This document shows positions 32,768 to 44,787 of a stretch of 64,000 nt of DNA, in pieces. Every line of letters starts with the position of its first letter. Within the stretch, counting starts at the first letter, position 1. A model generated the notes under the pieces. The model was not told the DNA's origin. It searched no databases and saw nothing but the letters and a program-made list of their open reading frames with translations. A program made the translations under genes and the position numbers. This stretch comes from Sialis fuliginosa. Taxonomy: Eukaryota; Arthropoda; Insecta; Megaloptera; Sialidae. Location of the stretch: contig OY540818.1 in the NCBI GenBank assembly GCA_961205875.1, forward strand, positions 13,180,761-13,244,760, read 5' to 3'.

Positions 32768-33099
32768 TGCTCGGTATTATAAAGAATTTGCACGCAAATT
32801 AACTTCCAGCTAACGCTATCTGCTAGGTATTAAATATAAATGACAACACATTCACAGATATAGCGAATGAAAACGTACATATCATAACCTTGACGCATGC
32901 GCGATAAGTACAATCAGTGATTTAAAATAAATGCTGCCAAGTGTACCTCATAAAATGCATAGCATTTCCATTACTATACATTTATTACCACTGATTTAAA
33001 ATATCGAGCAATTTTATAACAATTTGATACATAGCAGATAGCGTTAGCTGGGAGCAAATTTGTTTTTGCACTCAAGCAAATTCTTTATAATACCGGGCA
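32768..33099. mobile_element. TIR element R7, complete, 332 bp
   Basis: The left end is TGCTCGGTATTATAAAGAAT; the right end read inward is TGCCCGGTATTATAAAGAAT. A second inverted block, CCAGCTAACGCTATCTGCTA, occurs in both arms. Non-coding. The target duplication is unclear, so superfamily is not assigned. A solo end lies at 22645. Confidence 0.8.
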
Positions 33100-33249
33100 T
33101 AGATAATACATTTTTTAATACAAAAAAGTATTGTGATCACAATAGTTAATCTGGTTTTGTTTAAAGCCAAACTAATAAAAAATAAAAAAATTAGTACTTT
33201 TGCATATTGCATTCATAATAATAATTCATATATGATACACATATGAAAA

Positions 33250-33531
33250 TCATGAATAAATAAAGCAAAAATCAAATAAATAATAATTAAACGTTAGGTC
33301 TTTATAAAGAAAAAACAAGTAATTGTTTAATGGAAATAAGGACATCATTGTTAAATAGAGAGAAAACAACCTGTAACTATTATAAGAGGTACGAATAAGA
33401 TTATTGTTTCTAATAATAAATCTCTTAACGTCTTTTCCTAACATCCAATAGCATTTCCTTATAGACGTGAAATACGTCTGTATCGCAGTGTAACACGCAG
33501 TTAGCGTTACACTACAAGAAAGTTGAAACAT
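33250..33531 (-). CDS. 93-codon minus frame, doubtful
   Basis: ATG at 33531 opens MFQLSCSVTLTACYTAIQTY and later WMLGKDVKRFIIRNNNLIRT, SYNSYR; the last third is AT-driven and hydrophobic. The first 55 residues are basic and Tyr/Cys-containing with mixed codons. An inverted repeat GTGTAACGCTAACTGCGTGT TACAC lies over codons 8-16. No domain is recognised; chance is the simplest explanation. Confidence 0.15.
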   Translation of the reverse strand: MFQLSCSVTLTACYTAIQTYFTSIRKCYWMLGKDVKRFIIRNNNLIRTSYNSYRLFSLYLTMMSLFPLNNYLFFLYKDLTFNYYLFDFCFIYS

Positions 33532-33888
33532 TATAAAAATCTGTAAGCTATTACTCCAGATGCAGAGTCCTCTTCAATACAAAAAGTACAGTAACAGAAT
33601 GTACTAGTAATTTAGCGTTAATAAATGATTTGATAGCAGAAATTTTAAAATTGTTTTTCTACTTTTATTAATTAAAAATGTCCATATTTTTACTGATGAA
33701 ATAACCAAAACTTGATAAACCAAAAACTGAATTTTACATAATGAACCCAAACCATATATAATTTCAGGTTCAAGTCCTTTCATGACTTGTATTAATTGTA
33801 TGACATTTGAGTTAATAAATTATACTATAATTCATATCTTCCTGAAATTGATATAAATCTAAAAATTTGTTTTAACTAATTTATCTAT

Positions 33889-34450
33889 AAATTATAGCCG
33901 CTATAAGAGCAAGGTAAACTGTTTTTGTGATTGACGGGATTCTTTTTTGTAATTCTCATGAACTCATGTTACTAATAAAACAAGTAACTCTTTATTTAAT
34001 CAATTAAATTACCAAAGTCCGCAAATATAGTTTGTTTTTTTAAATTATAGCCTTTTATTTTGTTTATGTTTTTTCTCCAGTAATGAATAAAGTAAAACCA
34101 GTAATGAGCACGCAAGGATGGACACTTGCTAATGATTACAAAATGATAAGTACTACGATACAAAAGATATAAAAGAAAGAATCATCTTTGAAACAATGTA
34201 AAGCAGTTGCTATGATAATATAATAATTAATAAATAAATTATACTAATAATTAGTTTGAATATCCTCCATTTTGACACCTATTGGCCGATTGTCATCAAA
34301 TCACGCTGTAAGACAGTTAAATGTATATGTATATGTAGATTAATATTCAGAAATGGTAGTAATCAAATATCAACAAATATTTCTAATTCAGTACATTTAA
34401 TTAAAAAATAGCCATTACTGGGGTCATATCCAAAACTGGTGCCAATACCT
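33889..34450 (+). mobile_element. TIR element R5, copy B (5' end diverged)
   Basis: The body GCCGCTATAAGAGCAAGGTA ... AGTAATGAGCACGCAAGGAT ... TTGGCCGATTGTCATCAAAT, CACGCTGTAAGACAG matches the family. It ends GGGGTCATATCCAAAACTGG, TGCCAATACCT. It provides the empty target (AAGATATAAAAG) of the MITE nested in copy A. Confidence 0.8.
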
Positions 34451-34665
34451 TATCTTATTAGATACAAGATTTCCCCATTTACTTTATATACAACACATAA
34501 AACCTAGTTTAAAGCTACACAAACACACTTATAGATTTCACAGAATCTGTAAATACAAACCTATCCAAGTATATCACATATATAGACACAAAACATTCAT
34601 AGACTGTGTATAAAACTTCAATTTATATACCATGCAATCCTAACATGGTACAACTTTACGTGTTA

Positions 34666-34812
34666 TTACACGTTTAAAATACAATCATGGTTTGTATGGG
34701 CGATCACATTTGAATATTGCGCGTCGTTGTGGGTGGCGACCTCTTTGGATCGATATTGTAAACCATGTTCGTAATTGATAGATGAATTGTGCACTTTAGC
34801 GAACGCTCTCAT
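34666..34812 (-). CDS. 48-codon ATG frame in a G+C patch, doubtful
   Basis: Minus strand: MRAFAKVHNSSINYEHGLQY, RSKEVATHNDAQYSNVIAHT, NHDCILNV, stop. The hydrophilic His/Asn/Ser-rich composition and balanced codons are better than most frames here. In DNA of this local composition an open run of 48 codons is only mildly unusual. No domain, no clear splice sites and no named product. Confidence 0.25.
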   Translation of the reverse strand: MRAFAKVHNSSINYEHGLQYRSKEVATHNDAQYSNVIAHTNHDCILNV

Positions 34813-35847
34813 TACTCTAAATTGATGTGAATCGTGTATTTACACACATTATCATACTAGATATTATACACGTATGCTTCGGTGCACATTGTATATATAT
34901 ATACATTATACATATGTAACCTACGACGCGACATGTAGAAATATTTTAATAATGGTGTAATTGTATCACTATAGGAAATCTATTTAGCTTATTATTGACA
35001 GTATATATTTGTTTGATATTGTGAATGTTGCATACCTTGATTGTCCGAGAATAAATTGGTCTAATATTAGTATGGTTACATTAGCGTTGTACACTTAATG
35101 AAAATTAGAGTGATTTTACTTTTGGGAAAATGTTTTTATAATTGTTTTCCAAATTTAAAATTTACTGTTATTTTGTTTAAATAAATAAGTGTGTTATCAT
35201 TTTTATTTTAAACTATTAATTGAAATATGTCCTTCATAAATCTAGGAATAAAAAATTTGTGGTGCCCTATAAGTACCTTATGACATTAGTGATGATGCCA
35301 AGTCAATAGTTATATTAAATAGTTAATAATGGCACAAACCGATTAATTATTTTTAAAATAACAGATATTTTAACCTAACTATTATTAGTTAATAGTTTTT
35401 ATCAGTTACAAAAGTTTTTAATTTTTTACGTATTATAATGTCATAATTAGAGTTGAACACGTGACTAATTGTAAGAACTGTCTGCGCATAGTTCTAGCAA
35501 TTATGTTACTATAGCGGTTTTTTTTTGGAAATTTTGAATGACCATTAATTAATGCGCCATGAATACGTAAGTAAAATTTAAAAAAAGTTGTCTAATTAGG
35601 ATATTTAAAATTATCTTTTTATGCATTGCAAAATCTATAATACAGATTAATTTAAATGTTCGGAATAGAACTTTTTTTATATTTTCCTACTTATGAAAAT
35701 GATCAGTCAAAATTTATATTTAATTTTTTGGTCGTGAAAATTCTCGTGTCCAACTCATAAAACGGTGATTTTACACCAACAAGATAAAACATATACGAAC
35801 TGTTTTAAAAACACTGCATTTGTATTTTTTCTTTTTGCTCTAAAATT
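34813..35847. other. AT-rich non-coding stretch
   Basis: A TATATATATATA run near 34891 and ordinary AT-rich DNA. No exon-like frame. Confidence 0.65.
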
Positions 35848-36090
35848 AGGGTGCGAAATTATCAAGATAAATATCGAATAATTATCAGATAATTATCCAA
35901 CAACATGGGTCTAATTCTTGAAAGTAAAAACACCTTTTATATTCTTAAATTTTTATTACTTAATAACTAAAATAATACCCAAAGAGTTTACACAATGAAA
36001 CAAAATGACTGAACTGTCATAATCAAAATTATGGAAACAGTTAATTCCTTGCAGTATGGTCGGGGAAATCTCGTAAAACCTTTACATAGA
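35848..36090 (+). repeat. Dispersed repeat R8, copy 1
   Basis: AGGGTGCGAAATTATC, then TTATTACTTAATAACTAAAA, GAGTTTACACAATGAAACAA, TTCCTTGCAGTATGGTCGGG, AAATCTCGTAA. The same order occurs at 42318-42525. Non-coding; class unknown. Confidence 0.65.
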
Positions 36091-38445
36091 AAATCAGCGC
36101 GATACTTTTTCAGCAATATTTTCATAAATTATAAAAAAATCACTATGAATAAGAACTGCAACCAAGAATAATCTTACCCCCCTCTCAATTATTTAAAGAA
36201 AAAAATCCGTTGGGTACGTGATACTTGGCGTCTTATGACTTTATGACTGCCTTAAATTAAATGTTTGACTACAAATATTGAATTAAAATATAAACATGAA
36301 CATTTAAAGCATTATCGATATAATTATATGCATATTTCAATTGCATATGTTCTTATAAAAATAATACAATAATTTTAGTTAGTGACTATATAATTTGGAA
36401 CTTCATACAAAATACCTACATTTGTATCTAAAAATACATTCACATGAAGGCAGTGCGATATTTTGTTCATATAATTATTTGTAACAAAAAATAAAACTGC
36501 CATATACATTGCATCACAAATTATAACTGTATATAACATACAAAACTCAAATGGTACATGTTACCAATAATTTAAATTTATTAAATGATGTATTAGTTAC
36601 ACTGAATCATGTTAACCATACTTAAGTGTATTTTACTATTATAGTAGTATATTATTAGAACAATTGGGCGTTACTTGAAATCCTTGAAAAAAATAAAACT
36701 AAAAAGTTCAAATTGTGATATTTATCTTATAATTTCTTCTTTTTGCAAACTAAGAAAGTGTGTTTCAAATGTATGCTTTTATTGATACACATAAATTTTG
36801 TATTTCATTATATTTATTTTATCATAATATGTTCACAACGAAACCTGCTTATTGAATATTTAAATCAAATTTAAACTTTTTTGTTTAATTAAGTTATTAT
36901 TTATGATTCGCGTACCAAAATATTTTTTTTCTTAGTTTTAATGCCCCTGATATATGGCTGTGGAATGATGTAATAATGTCAAATTACTATAATTTGTGTA
37001 CTTAACGATGTAAAAACTATATCACAAACTAATGGTTTTATTACTTTCAAATTTTTAATATATGGGTGGCCAGCGTTCACTTTCCTTATTTATATTATAT
37101 TATATTATAATTTTCTTCTAGTGATTTCGTTGAAAAATATTCTGAATTTTAATTGGAGAGTATATTTTATCTAGACCCATGTAAAATATGTTTTAACTAT
37201 TTTGCTCGTAGCTAAAATTTACATATACATCCATCATCTACACGATAAATAAATATAGGGTACATATAACCACTTTATTTTCACATGTTAGGTATGAAAT
37301 TTACAGGACAATTATTATAGGTACATGAATAAAAAAATAAAGTTTATCGAGTGATTGTTTACATTCACTCTTGTACAAAAAACTGTCATTTTACACCCTA
37401 GTTACACAAATAACTATTATTGATTATTATTAATTATCCTTCGACTAATATTAATATTACAATAATTAAATAGCATATAATAAATTAAAATCTATGTAAT
37501 AACATGCTTTACAGCAAAATAAAAATATATATACATAAATTAACTAATACACATGCATCATATGTATATTTTATATTTATTCAGAAATATACATACAATT
37601 AAATCCTACTAATAAATAAATAATCTTCATCCTTCTAAACAATCATCTACTTATGCATATATCAGGGGCATGTGTTCAGGGTGTGCTAGGTATGTATGTG
37701 TCGCATGTTTATTTAAAATCAGCATCAAATTACCTTATCGTATATGTAAATAATAAGTGTTACTGCATTAAAGCTTCCGTATTGGTTTCTAGTTTCAGTT
37801 GAGCGTAAGATACCATTGCAACCAGATTGTTTGTAGGGGAGAACGGGTCTCGTTATTACATCTTTAGATATGGTAGTTTTATAACTGAATTTAATCTTTC
37901 GTAGTTATATAATAAAAAATATCTGCCATGGTAGCCTCGGGACTTTCTTATACGTAATCCTGACAATGAACAGTGAACGTCATTCTTATTTTATTAAAAG
38001 ATATTTCTGACAAACTAATAAAAGATAGAATAAAATGAATGGGACATAAACTATAGATAATATTATTCTCTACAATATGTATCAAATTTTTTTGAACGTA
38101 ATAACTTAACCGAAAACGGATGTTAACTCTTGTCAATTTAAATAAGAAAAAAATGTTTTAGATAAAAATTGTCGGGTATTCATTCCCCGTACTTTTTTTT
38201 CTGCATTTATGAGAATTTTTTAAAATAATTATTTAGAATCATCCACAGCCACACTGTTTAGTTCAGGTACCTATAGCAAACACGCACACTGTTCAATCTC
38301 TGTAATACGTATAAGAAAGCCCCATGACATAGATCATAAATTATAGATAATAATATTACCTACAATTTTTAACAATTCAGTGTGTGGAAATATTTTTTTC
38401 AAAAATCTCATCACTTCTTTTTTTGGTTCATTAATCTACGTGTCT
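36091..38445. other. Long AT-rich non-coding stretch
   Basis: No exon-like frame, RNA gene or transposon end is seen. A G+C patch at 37785-37860 contains GTAGGGGAGAACGGGTCTCG, which begins like repeat R1 but diverges at once. Confidence 0.6.
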
Positions 38446-38578
38446 ACGTCCGTATGCCAAATTTCATCTTAATAGGTAAATGAGATAATGGGAGGGCTGT
38501 AACATACATACAAACAGACAGATGGACGTTCGGATAGACCGAAACTATAAGGGTTCCTAGTTGGCTTCGAGACTCTAA
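38446..38578 (+). mobile_element. Retroposon R6-like variant
   Basis: CGTATGCCAAATTTCATCTT, AATAGGTAAATGAGA, AACAGACAGATGGACGTTCG, AACTATAAGGGTTCCTAGTT, GGCTTCGAGACTCTAAAAA. Same block order as 21876-22010. Confidence 0.6.
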
Positions 38579-40331
38579 AAATATAATATTCAAATACTAC
38601 GAAAAAAATACTATTATATGAAATTATATAAAAAAACATACTTCAAAAGAAGTTATTTTAATAGCAATGTACAATTTGGAACAATACCTATCTAAAAATA
38701 TATTTTTAAATTAATAAAATCTGTCATGTGATTAATTTAGGCGATTTTAACTATACTGATGTCTTGATACGGACGAGCACCTGATGTTCTTTTATTCTCT
38801 CTACTATAAAAATATACATTTCAGATTTAAATCATACATCATATTCAATACATATGTATTTTATTCATACACTCACACATGAAGAAATCAAATAATCACA
38901 TATCCGTGTAATCTTGATACGTGGACGTATTTGTTGTCAAGTTATCATACAAAATAGGACGTAGGTTTAATCTTAAGGTCATTGTTGCGCCGATCCAAGA
39001 TGTGTCCGTAATTAACAGATTACAAGCAAGAGAGTCCACTAGTTATAGTGGCTGATCCAGTTTCTATAATAAAGCATTGGGCGTGGTAAGATTCGCTTCT
39101 ACAAGGTGTGGCACTTCTACTACCGCTGGATCACCTTTGAGTATGTATTTTTTATAATCATTCACAGATTATAGTTTACGTTCTCTATTAGAAGTAATCT
39201 GCATATTGTATGTATATGTTTTATAAACTTGGCATGCTTTTAGATACAATCTTTTTATGTTTTTAATTATTGCGATCAATAATTTTATTAAGTATTTATT
39301 TATTTTGTTAGGTATTTTTTGTTCATGTTTTTATTATTAAAACTTAATGTCATTTTAATGATAATATTATTTATTATAGCAATTCTTCAAAACACAGCTT
39401 TATATATAAACAAAACTATTAATTTACTAAAAAGGTTGCACTTTATAATAAATAATAGAAATTATGAATCCTAAAAATCTTTACAATTAGGTAATTTTTA
39501 AAAGAAACATACATTATTCTTTTCAAAGTTGATTAAAATTAATAACGTTTAATCTAAAAAAGACTTTTACAAATAACATGGCTTCTTGTTTTGAAATTCG
39601 TGAATTTTTTGCAAATAGAATTATCAACTCAATCTTAAATAATCAATTTACTGAAATAATGAGCGATTATTTAGCATGTTTTGAATTTTTTGTGATATAT
39701 TTGTTTCTATTTTATGATAAATATATGATTGAGTTTACGATGGCCTTGATGTGATGAATTACCATTTATATTTTGACCTTTATATGGTATTAAAATATAA
39801 ACTTCTACAATTATGTAGATAGATAGTATTTAAATTTAAATAATTTTATTGTTAGTATGGAATGTATCAAATATACACTTACGTACATTAACATTCTTTA
39901 ATGTTTTTATTTTATAGATACTGTATATTATAATAAGTATTTTTATATAGATTAATATATTCTTATATTTATTAGAAAATATTTAATGTTCACCATTAAC
40001 GTATGTTTTTTTCAAAACTATCTTATTATAAGTTAAAATAAATGACAATTTAATTATATCTGAACAAATAAGGTATTCACCAAAATTTCAAATTGTTCTT
40101 CTAGGAATTTATATTTTTACAGTTATCATTACGATCTAAGACCATCGATATGTATATTTCTTGTAATTGTATGCGATTTATTTATGTTGCAATTGCATTT
40201 TTACATATATAAGACTAGTTTTATAAATTTATTAACCACCAAAAAAGAATATAAACTTTTTTAATGCGAAAAAAAATATTAGCAATCAAAAGCCGTGATA
40301 CATAAAATAACATGAAATATTTTGTAGACTC
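38579..40331. other. AT-rich non-coding stretch with a small G+C patch
   Basis: The patch 38940-39140 ends in CTACCGCTGGATCACCTTTG and contains ATTGGGCGTGGTAAGATTCG. No frame of note. A regulatory island is possible but unsupported. Confidence 0.5.
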
Positions 40332-40376
40332 ATGAAATTGCGACCTAATTAATTATTAATAAGGCCACAATTTCAT
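40332..40376. repeat. 45-base hairpin
   Basis: ATGAAATTGCGACCTA, an A/T loop of 13, then AAGGCCACAATTTCAT: 13-14 of 16 pairs. Too short for an insect pre-miRNA as drawn; arms are not extended by flanks. Confidence 0.5.
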
Positions 40377-40623
40377 ATAATAATAATACAATACTTTGTA
40401 CCAAACAGCAGTTTGGTATAAATTATTATTTTTTTATATATTTATTATATAATAATATAAGCAATATCTTGAAAGCTTAATAATTATTGTAACTATAATT
40501 TGTGTATATTATTTTTATCCTTTATTAAATATTTGTGTTTCCTACAGTTGATATTTTATTATTTAAATTTTATTAAGCGTTATCTGAGTATCTTATAAAC
40601 ATTTGACTCGTTCACTGTTACAG

Positions 40624-40654
40624 TTGTTGTTGGCTGGTGCATCTGTACAAGCAC
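40624..40654 (+). CDS. Candidate 31-base exon coding a signal-peptide-like segment
   Basis: CTCGTTCACTGTTACAG precedes TTGTTGTTGGCTGGTGCATC, TGTACAAGCAC, and GTAAGTC follows: textbook acceptor and donor. In the frame LLLAGASVQA + 1 base it reads like the h-region and an A-x-A cleavage site of a secreted protein. Internal signal-peptide exons flanked by long introns are common in insect cell-surface genes. Neither an upstream ATG exon nor a downstream exon was identified. The G+C-rich DNA right after the donor (40670-40760) is unusual for an intron here. Confidence 0.3.
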
Positions 40655-40659
40655 GTAAG

Positions 40660-40775
40660 TCAAAGGAGATCACAATAACGGGATCCCAAGGTCCCGCGCG
40701 CCGCTCAGAGTGACTGACAGCGGCCCCGCCGTGCCCCCGGGCGAACACTTTTCCTCCTCAACAAAAATCGCGCAC
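40660..40775. other. G+C island
   Basis: GGATCCCAAGGTCCCGCGCG, CGCTCAGAGTGACTGACAGC, GGCCCCGCCGTGCCCCCGGG make the most GC-rich 100 bp of the window. It sits directly after the candidate donor at 40655. It may be a regulatory island of that gene or part of a longer exon. Confidence 0.4.
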
Positions 40776-40904
40776 CACTCACAAAAACAAGAAATAGCTG
40801 CATAAAACACACTGCTCCGATTTGTTATTTGTATGTGTTCGTTGATGAATGCGCTTATAATTATATGAGAGTATAATTTGCGTTGATTATTATTGGTTGC
40901 TTTT

Positions 40905-41459
40905 TCTATTACCTAAACCGTTCAATATTGAACAAAATAATGTATTAAAGAATTGTGTATCTAACTTTTATATTTAAGCTACAATGACTGATTTTATGTT
41001 ACAAAGAAATTTAAAATTAATTGTTTAGTTCTGTTTACTTGGACTTATGACCTGCAAAACATTAATTCTTGTCGAAATAAACGATTTTGTCGTCATAAGT
41101 ACTTAATGTAGATAAATTTTGCCTTTTACAGCATCCAATTTGATCTTATCTTGAAATATATATACCGTACCATATTATTCGCGTGAAGTAAAGAAGACCC
41201 GTGTCGAGGCATGGGGCAGGAGGGAGTGATTCTCATGCGTTCGGCCGGCATTCGGACTCATTCGATCCTTTGATCGTTAATGTTTATTTTGTTCTCAAAA
41301 ATTAGCTTTTAAATTTACAATTATTTGTAATTTTTTTCTAATTCGTTTTTTTGGGTAATTTATGTATTGATAACTTATTATTATAATAATTTTGTACTTA
41401 ATTCAACTATATTTTTCAAAAATTAAAATTCCGTAATATACGCAAGCGGGCACAGTTAG
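40905..41459 (+). mobile_element. Non-autonomous Helitron, copy 4 (long form, 5' truncated)
   Basis: It shares with 47668-48446 the long-form block ACTTATGACCTGCAAAACAT, TAATTCTTGTCGAAATAAAC and the GC-rich core CATGGGGCAGGAGGGAGTGA, TCATGCGTTCGGCC. It ends ACGCAAGCGGGCACAGTTAG, a degraded form of the CTAG terminus. No Rep/helicase frame. Confidence 0.7.
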
Positions 41460-41742
41460 TATTTATATAAATTAGATTTTTCAACTACTTTTGAAGTTAA
41501 TATTTGATCTGATTTATGAAAGAACGTATCTATCAGTCAATGTGTTTTCACAATTAATTTCTTCAGAGTTACCATGAGTCTATGAATTTCGGCTTCCATT
41601 TTAACAAGGTCACACCAACGACCACTACACGATCTTTTTACGTTATCTTCAGAACACGTCGACGTGCATGTATGAGTGTACATATATACATACTTTCCTA
41701 CATATAACTTATAATAATGCGAATGTATATTAACAACTCCTT

Positions 41743-41748
41743 TTTATT
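41743..41748 (-). terminator. AATAAA polyadenylation signal
   Basis: On the minus strand GGACAATAAAAAGGAGTTG lies about 105 bases beyond the stop of the 41851-42089 frame and is followed by a GT/T-containing stretch (GAGTTGTTAATATA). In AT-rich DNA AATAAA is frequent; spacing to the stop is what makes this one plausible. Confidence 0.4.
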
Positions 41749-41850
41749 GTCCTGACACGTGATAATATAGTGAGCACGTAATTTGTACCAAAGATTTTTA
41801 TCTTGTACAAGAAACACCGCAATGTTGATTTATAATTGAGTAACAATGGA

Positions 41851-42089
41851 TTATTGATTAGAAGTTACGCTATCTGGAGATCTCTCAGATACTTTTACCT
41901 CATTGTTGTTGCTGTTGTCTCGTCGACCGACTGCTGGTGGCCTCAAGAATTGCTCTAAAATACCAATAATCTGCTTATTTTGTAACATCGATTTGCTACG
42001 ATCAATATTAATAATCTTTTCTATTGTTTTTGAATTGGTACAAGCGTTTATATGCTTGATTTCGGTTTTATATTTTCTGTGACCACATT
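41851..42089 (-). CDS. Candidate 3'-terminal coding exon, product unknown
   Basis: On the minus strand the acceptor TTTCTTCATCTCGTTCAG precedes a frame that reads CGHRKYKTEIKHINACTNSK, TIEKIINIDRSKSMLQNKQI, IGILEQFLRPPAVGRRDNSN, NNEVKVSERSPDSVTSNQ, then TAA at 41853-41851. That is 78 residues after a split codon (two bases of the codon lie in the exon). The same frame stays open upstream to 42192. The composition is hydrophilic, with a short helix-like IIGILEQFL and an Asn/Ser-rich, charged tail; DNA is visibly less AT-rich than the flanks. An AATAAA follows at 41748. I do not recognise the protein, and no upstream exon was found within the window. Confidence 0.5.
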
Positions 42090-42317
42090 CTGAACGAGAT
42101 GAAGAAATTTTCTTTTGTTTTAACGTAAAATTTGTTCCTATAGCTTTAGGATATATGATATATTTTAATATATTATGTATATGGTTATATAATTATTATT
42201 ATCCATTTATGATAAATTTATTTTTTTCACGACACATACAAAAATAGTGGGTTATAACTTATGCAATATTTAAAAACATGGAATCTCTATGTAACGAATT
42301 TACTTTATGTGTATAAA

Positions 42318-42525
42318 AGCAGGGTACGAATTTTCTATTATAATTTTTATATGGAACTGAGTAAGTTGTTATCTTTTTATTACTTAATAACTAAAACAAA
42401 GCCAAAAGAGTTCACACAATGAAACAAAAGTGACCTGATTACCAAACTGTTATAATAAAAACTGTGAACAGATGATTTCCGTATAATGTATCAAACACAG
42501 ATGGTCAAGGAAATCCCGTAATAGC
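42318..42525 (+). repeat. Dispersed repeat R8, copy 2
   Basis: AGGGTACGAATTTTC, TTATTACTTAATAACTAAAA, GAGTTCACACAATGAAACAA, GATGGTCAAGGAAATCCCGT. The match to 35848-36090 runs over about 200 bases with gaps. Confidence 0.65.
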
Positions 42526-43655
42526 TGAGTAAGTTAAGTTCAGGGCCTCCATATGAAGGGGTTTGACTGGACTCTAGTATAGGTCCAGTTTGGTGGGTAA
42601 AAAAAATTCAGTGATAAAAACCTAAAAAGAAGTTTAGGTAAGATTAGAAAAAACTTAAAAAAAGATTCTTAAGAGGTAGAGTGCTAGGAATTTCACTTTT
42701 TCACTATTATCATTTCACACCCTGTATAAAAGTAGATATATAAATTGACAGGTATTTGTCTTCTGGACCTAATATGTAATATATCTAAATACATATAATC
42801 AATTTGTATATTTTTTGTGAATGAAATAATTATATACATTTAGTAACAAATAGTATTTTTAATTGCTTTGACTAGGGTACCATGGTTCTTCATAGGTCAT
42901 TTGCAATTTACGTAATGACAAAGATTTGGTTTATGTGTAAGTTCCAGGAATGGGTGATAACTAATATATTATGTACATTATTCAAGTAAAATAAATGAAT
43001 AGAAATTTTCGGATCCATGAAGAATTAACCATAAAAATTTCAAATTGCAATGACTTAATAACTTTTTTTGTTCTACTCTATAATCGATAAATTCTTCGAA
43101 ACAATGTTAATAGTTTTTTTTGTCCAGGTAGAAGTTACTGCTGAAACAATTATAGCATTACAAATATGTGAAATTCTAATTAAAAACGAATTAAATACTT
43201 TCTATTTGAATATTTCGACAAAGTTTTTATTGAGATTCATTTAAAATTTCAATCCCACCCTGGCACTGGGTTAGTGAGTCAATTGACTTAAAACTGAGCA
43301 ATTCTGACAAAGGTTTTACATTTAAACTTTCCAAGTAACTCAAACAAAAAAGATTCAATTAAAATTACAATTTGTGTTACAAAAAATATTATTTTAATTT
43401 CGTACCGTGGAGAATGACAACAACCTTAGACCACGTATAGATAGATCTTCATTGTTGAATATGTTTTTTATATAATAATATTTACTTACTATTTATTTTT
43501 TCTAATTTTAAATATGTATGTATATAAAAAAACACAGATTAGTTTATAATATTATTCTTTCTGGTATCCTTACTAAGAATGTATTTGTATAAAACAATGG
43601 ACTACTTTATAAGTTAAACATAATTTTTCAGTTATTTAAAAATTGTATTAATATA
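42526..43655. other. AT-rich non-coding stretch
   Basis: No supported feature; A-rich and mixed DNA without long frames. Confidence 0.65.
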
Positions 43656-44183
43656 AGTTGTGGCCGCTATAAGAGCAAAGTTTACTGTTTTTGTAATTGA
43701 CGAGTATCTTTTTTGTAATTCTCATGAACTTATGTTACTAATAAAACAAGTAACTCTTTATTTATTCAATTTATCAAATATAATTTGTTTTTTTAAATTA
43801 TAGCCTTTTATTTTGTTTATGTTTTATCTCCAGTAATGGATAAAGTTATACCATTAATGAGCACGCAGTGATGGACACTTGTTAATGATTACAAAATGAT
43901 AAGTACTATACGACACAAAAGATATAATAGAAAGAATCGTCAAATTTGAAAGAATGTAAAACAGTTGCTATTATAATAATACTATAGTAAATAAATAAAT
44001 TATACTAATAATTAGTTTAAATGTCCACCATTTTGAAACCTATTGGCCGATTGTTATCAAATCACGCTGTAAGACATTTAAATGTATATAGATCAATATG
44101 GTAGTGATCAAATATTTCTAATTCAGTACATTTAATTAAAAAATAGCCATTACTGGGGTCATATCCAAGACTGATGCCAGTAG
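43656..44183 (+). mobile_element. TIR element R5, copy C
   Basis: GTGGCCGCTATAAGAGCAAA ... TAATGAGCACGCAGTGATGG ... GGTCATATCCAAGACTGATG, CCAGTA. Internally it differs from copy B by small deletions. The terminal GGTACTG/CAGTACC bases are eroded on both sides. Confidence 0.75.
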
Positions 44184-44651
44184 TTTTGTATTTTATGTCT
44201 TCTAAGAATAATCATTTCATAAAGGTATAAAAAACGTATCTAAACATCATTTATTTTTGTGTGTGTTGGATTCGTTACCCAGAATCGAATTAATTAATCG
44301 ATTATGGTCTAAGAAAAGGACCTTATGAAACCACCGCATTGATTATACTTCAAAATGAACCAATGAATCATCATAAATGAAGTAAATTAAAATTAAAGTA
44401 TGTACTTATTGAACACAGATGCAAGTGGCAGTGGCACTCTGTCCGTAACGTTACATAAGTAGGTCGATTTCGTTGTATTATATACGTATTGACAATCGAA
44501 ATGCATGAAATCACAAATTCGTTAACCGAAACGATTCTGGTCTTCAGTGGCGCTCCAACCGCAAATGTACAGTTATATGTTATATAATAGAGAAAACGGA
44601 TTTGAAAAGTCTTATTTTTTATTATTTTCTACAAATTTTTAGACAAAATAT

Positions 44652-44779
44652 TAGGGGTGTACTGATTTTGCTGTTTATTTATTTATTTAATTGTTATTAT
44701 TAATAAGAAGATATTTTTGTGAATTCCGGTAATTCCGGTTCCGGCTGAAATTGAAAATTACAGTTCCGGTACACCCCTA
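44652..44779. mobile_element. 128-bp hAT MITE with perfect 8-bp duplication
   Basis: The left end is TAGGGGTGTACTGATTTTG; the right end read inward is TAGGGGTGTACCGGAACTG. CAAAATAT flanks both sides exactly (44644-44651 and 44780-44787). The perfect duplication suggests a relatively recent insertion. The interior holds GAATTCCGGTAATTCCGG and no frame. Confidence 0.95.
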
Positions 44780-44787
44780 CAAAATAT

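Noticed and set aside
33765-33780. GGTTCAAGTCC, resembling a tRNA T-arm.
   Set aside because: No acceptor stem, D-arm or anticodon arm can be folded around it.
39120-39140. CTGGATCACCTTTG, resembling the 3' end of bacterial 16S rRNA.
   Set aside because: Fourteen bases only; no rRNA sequence on either side.
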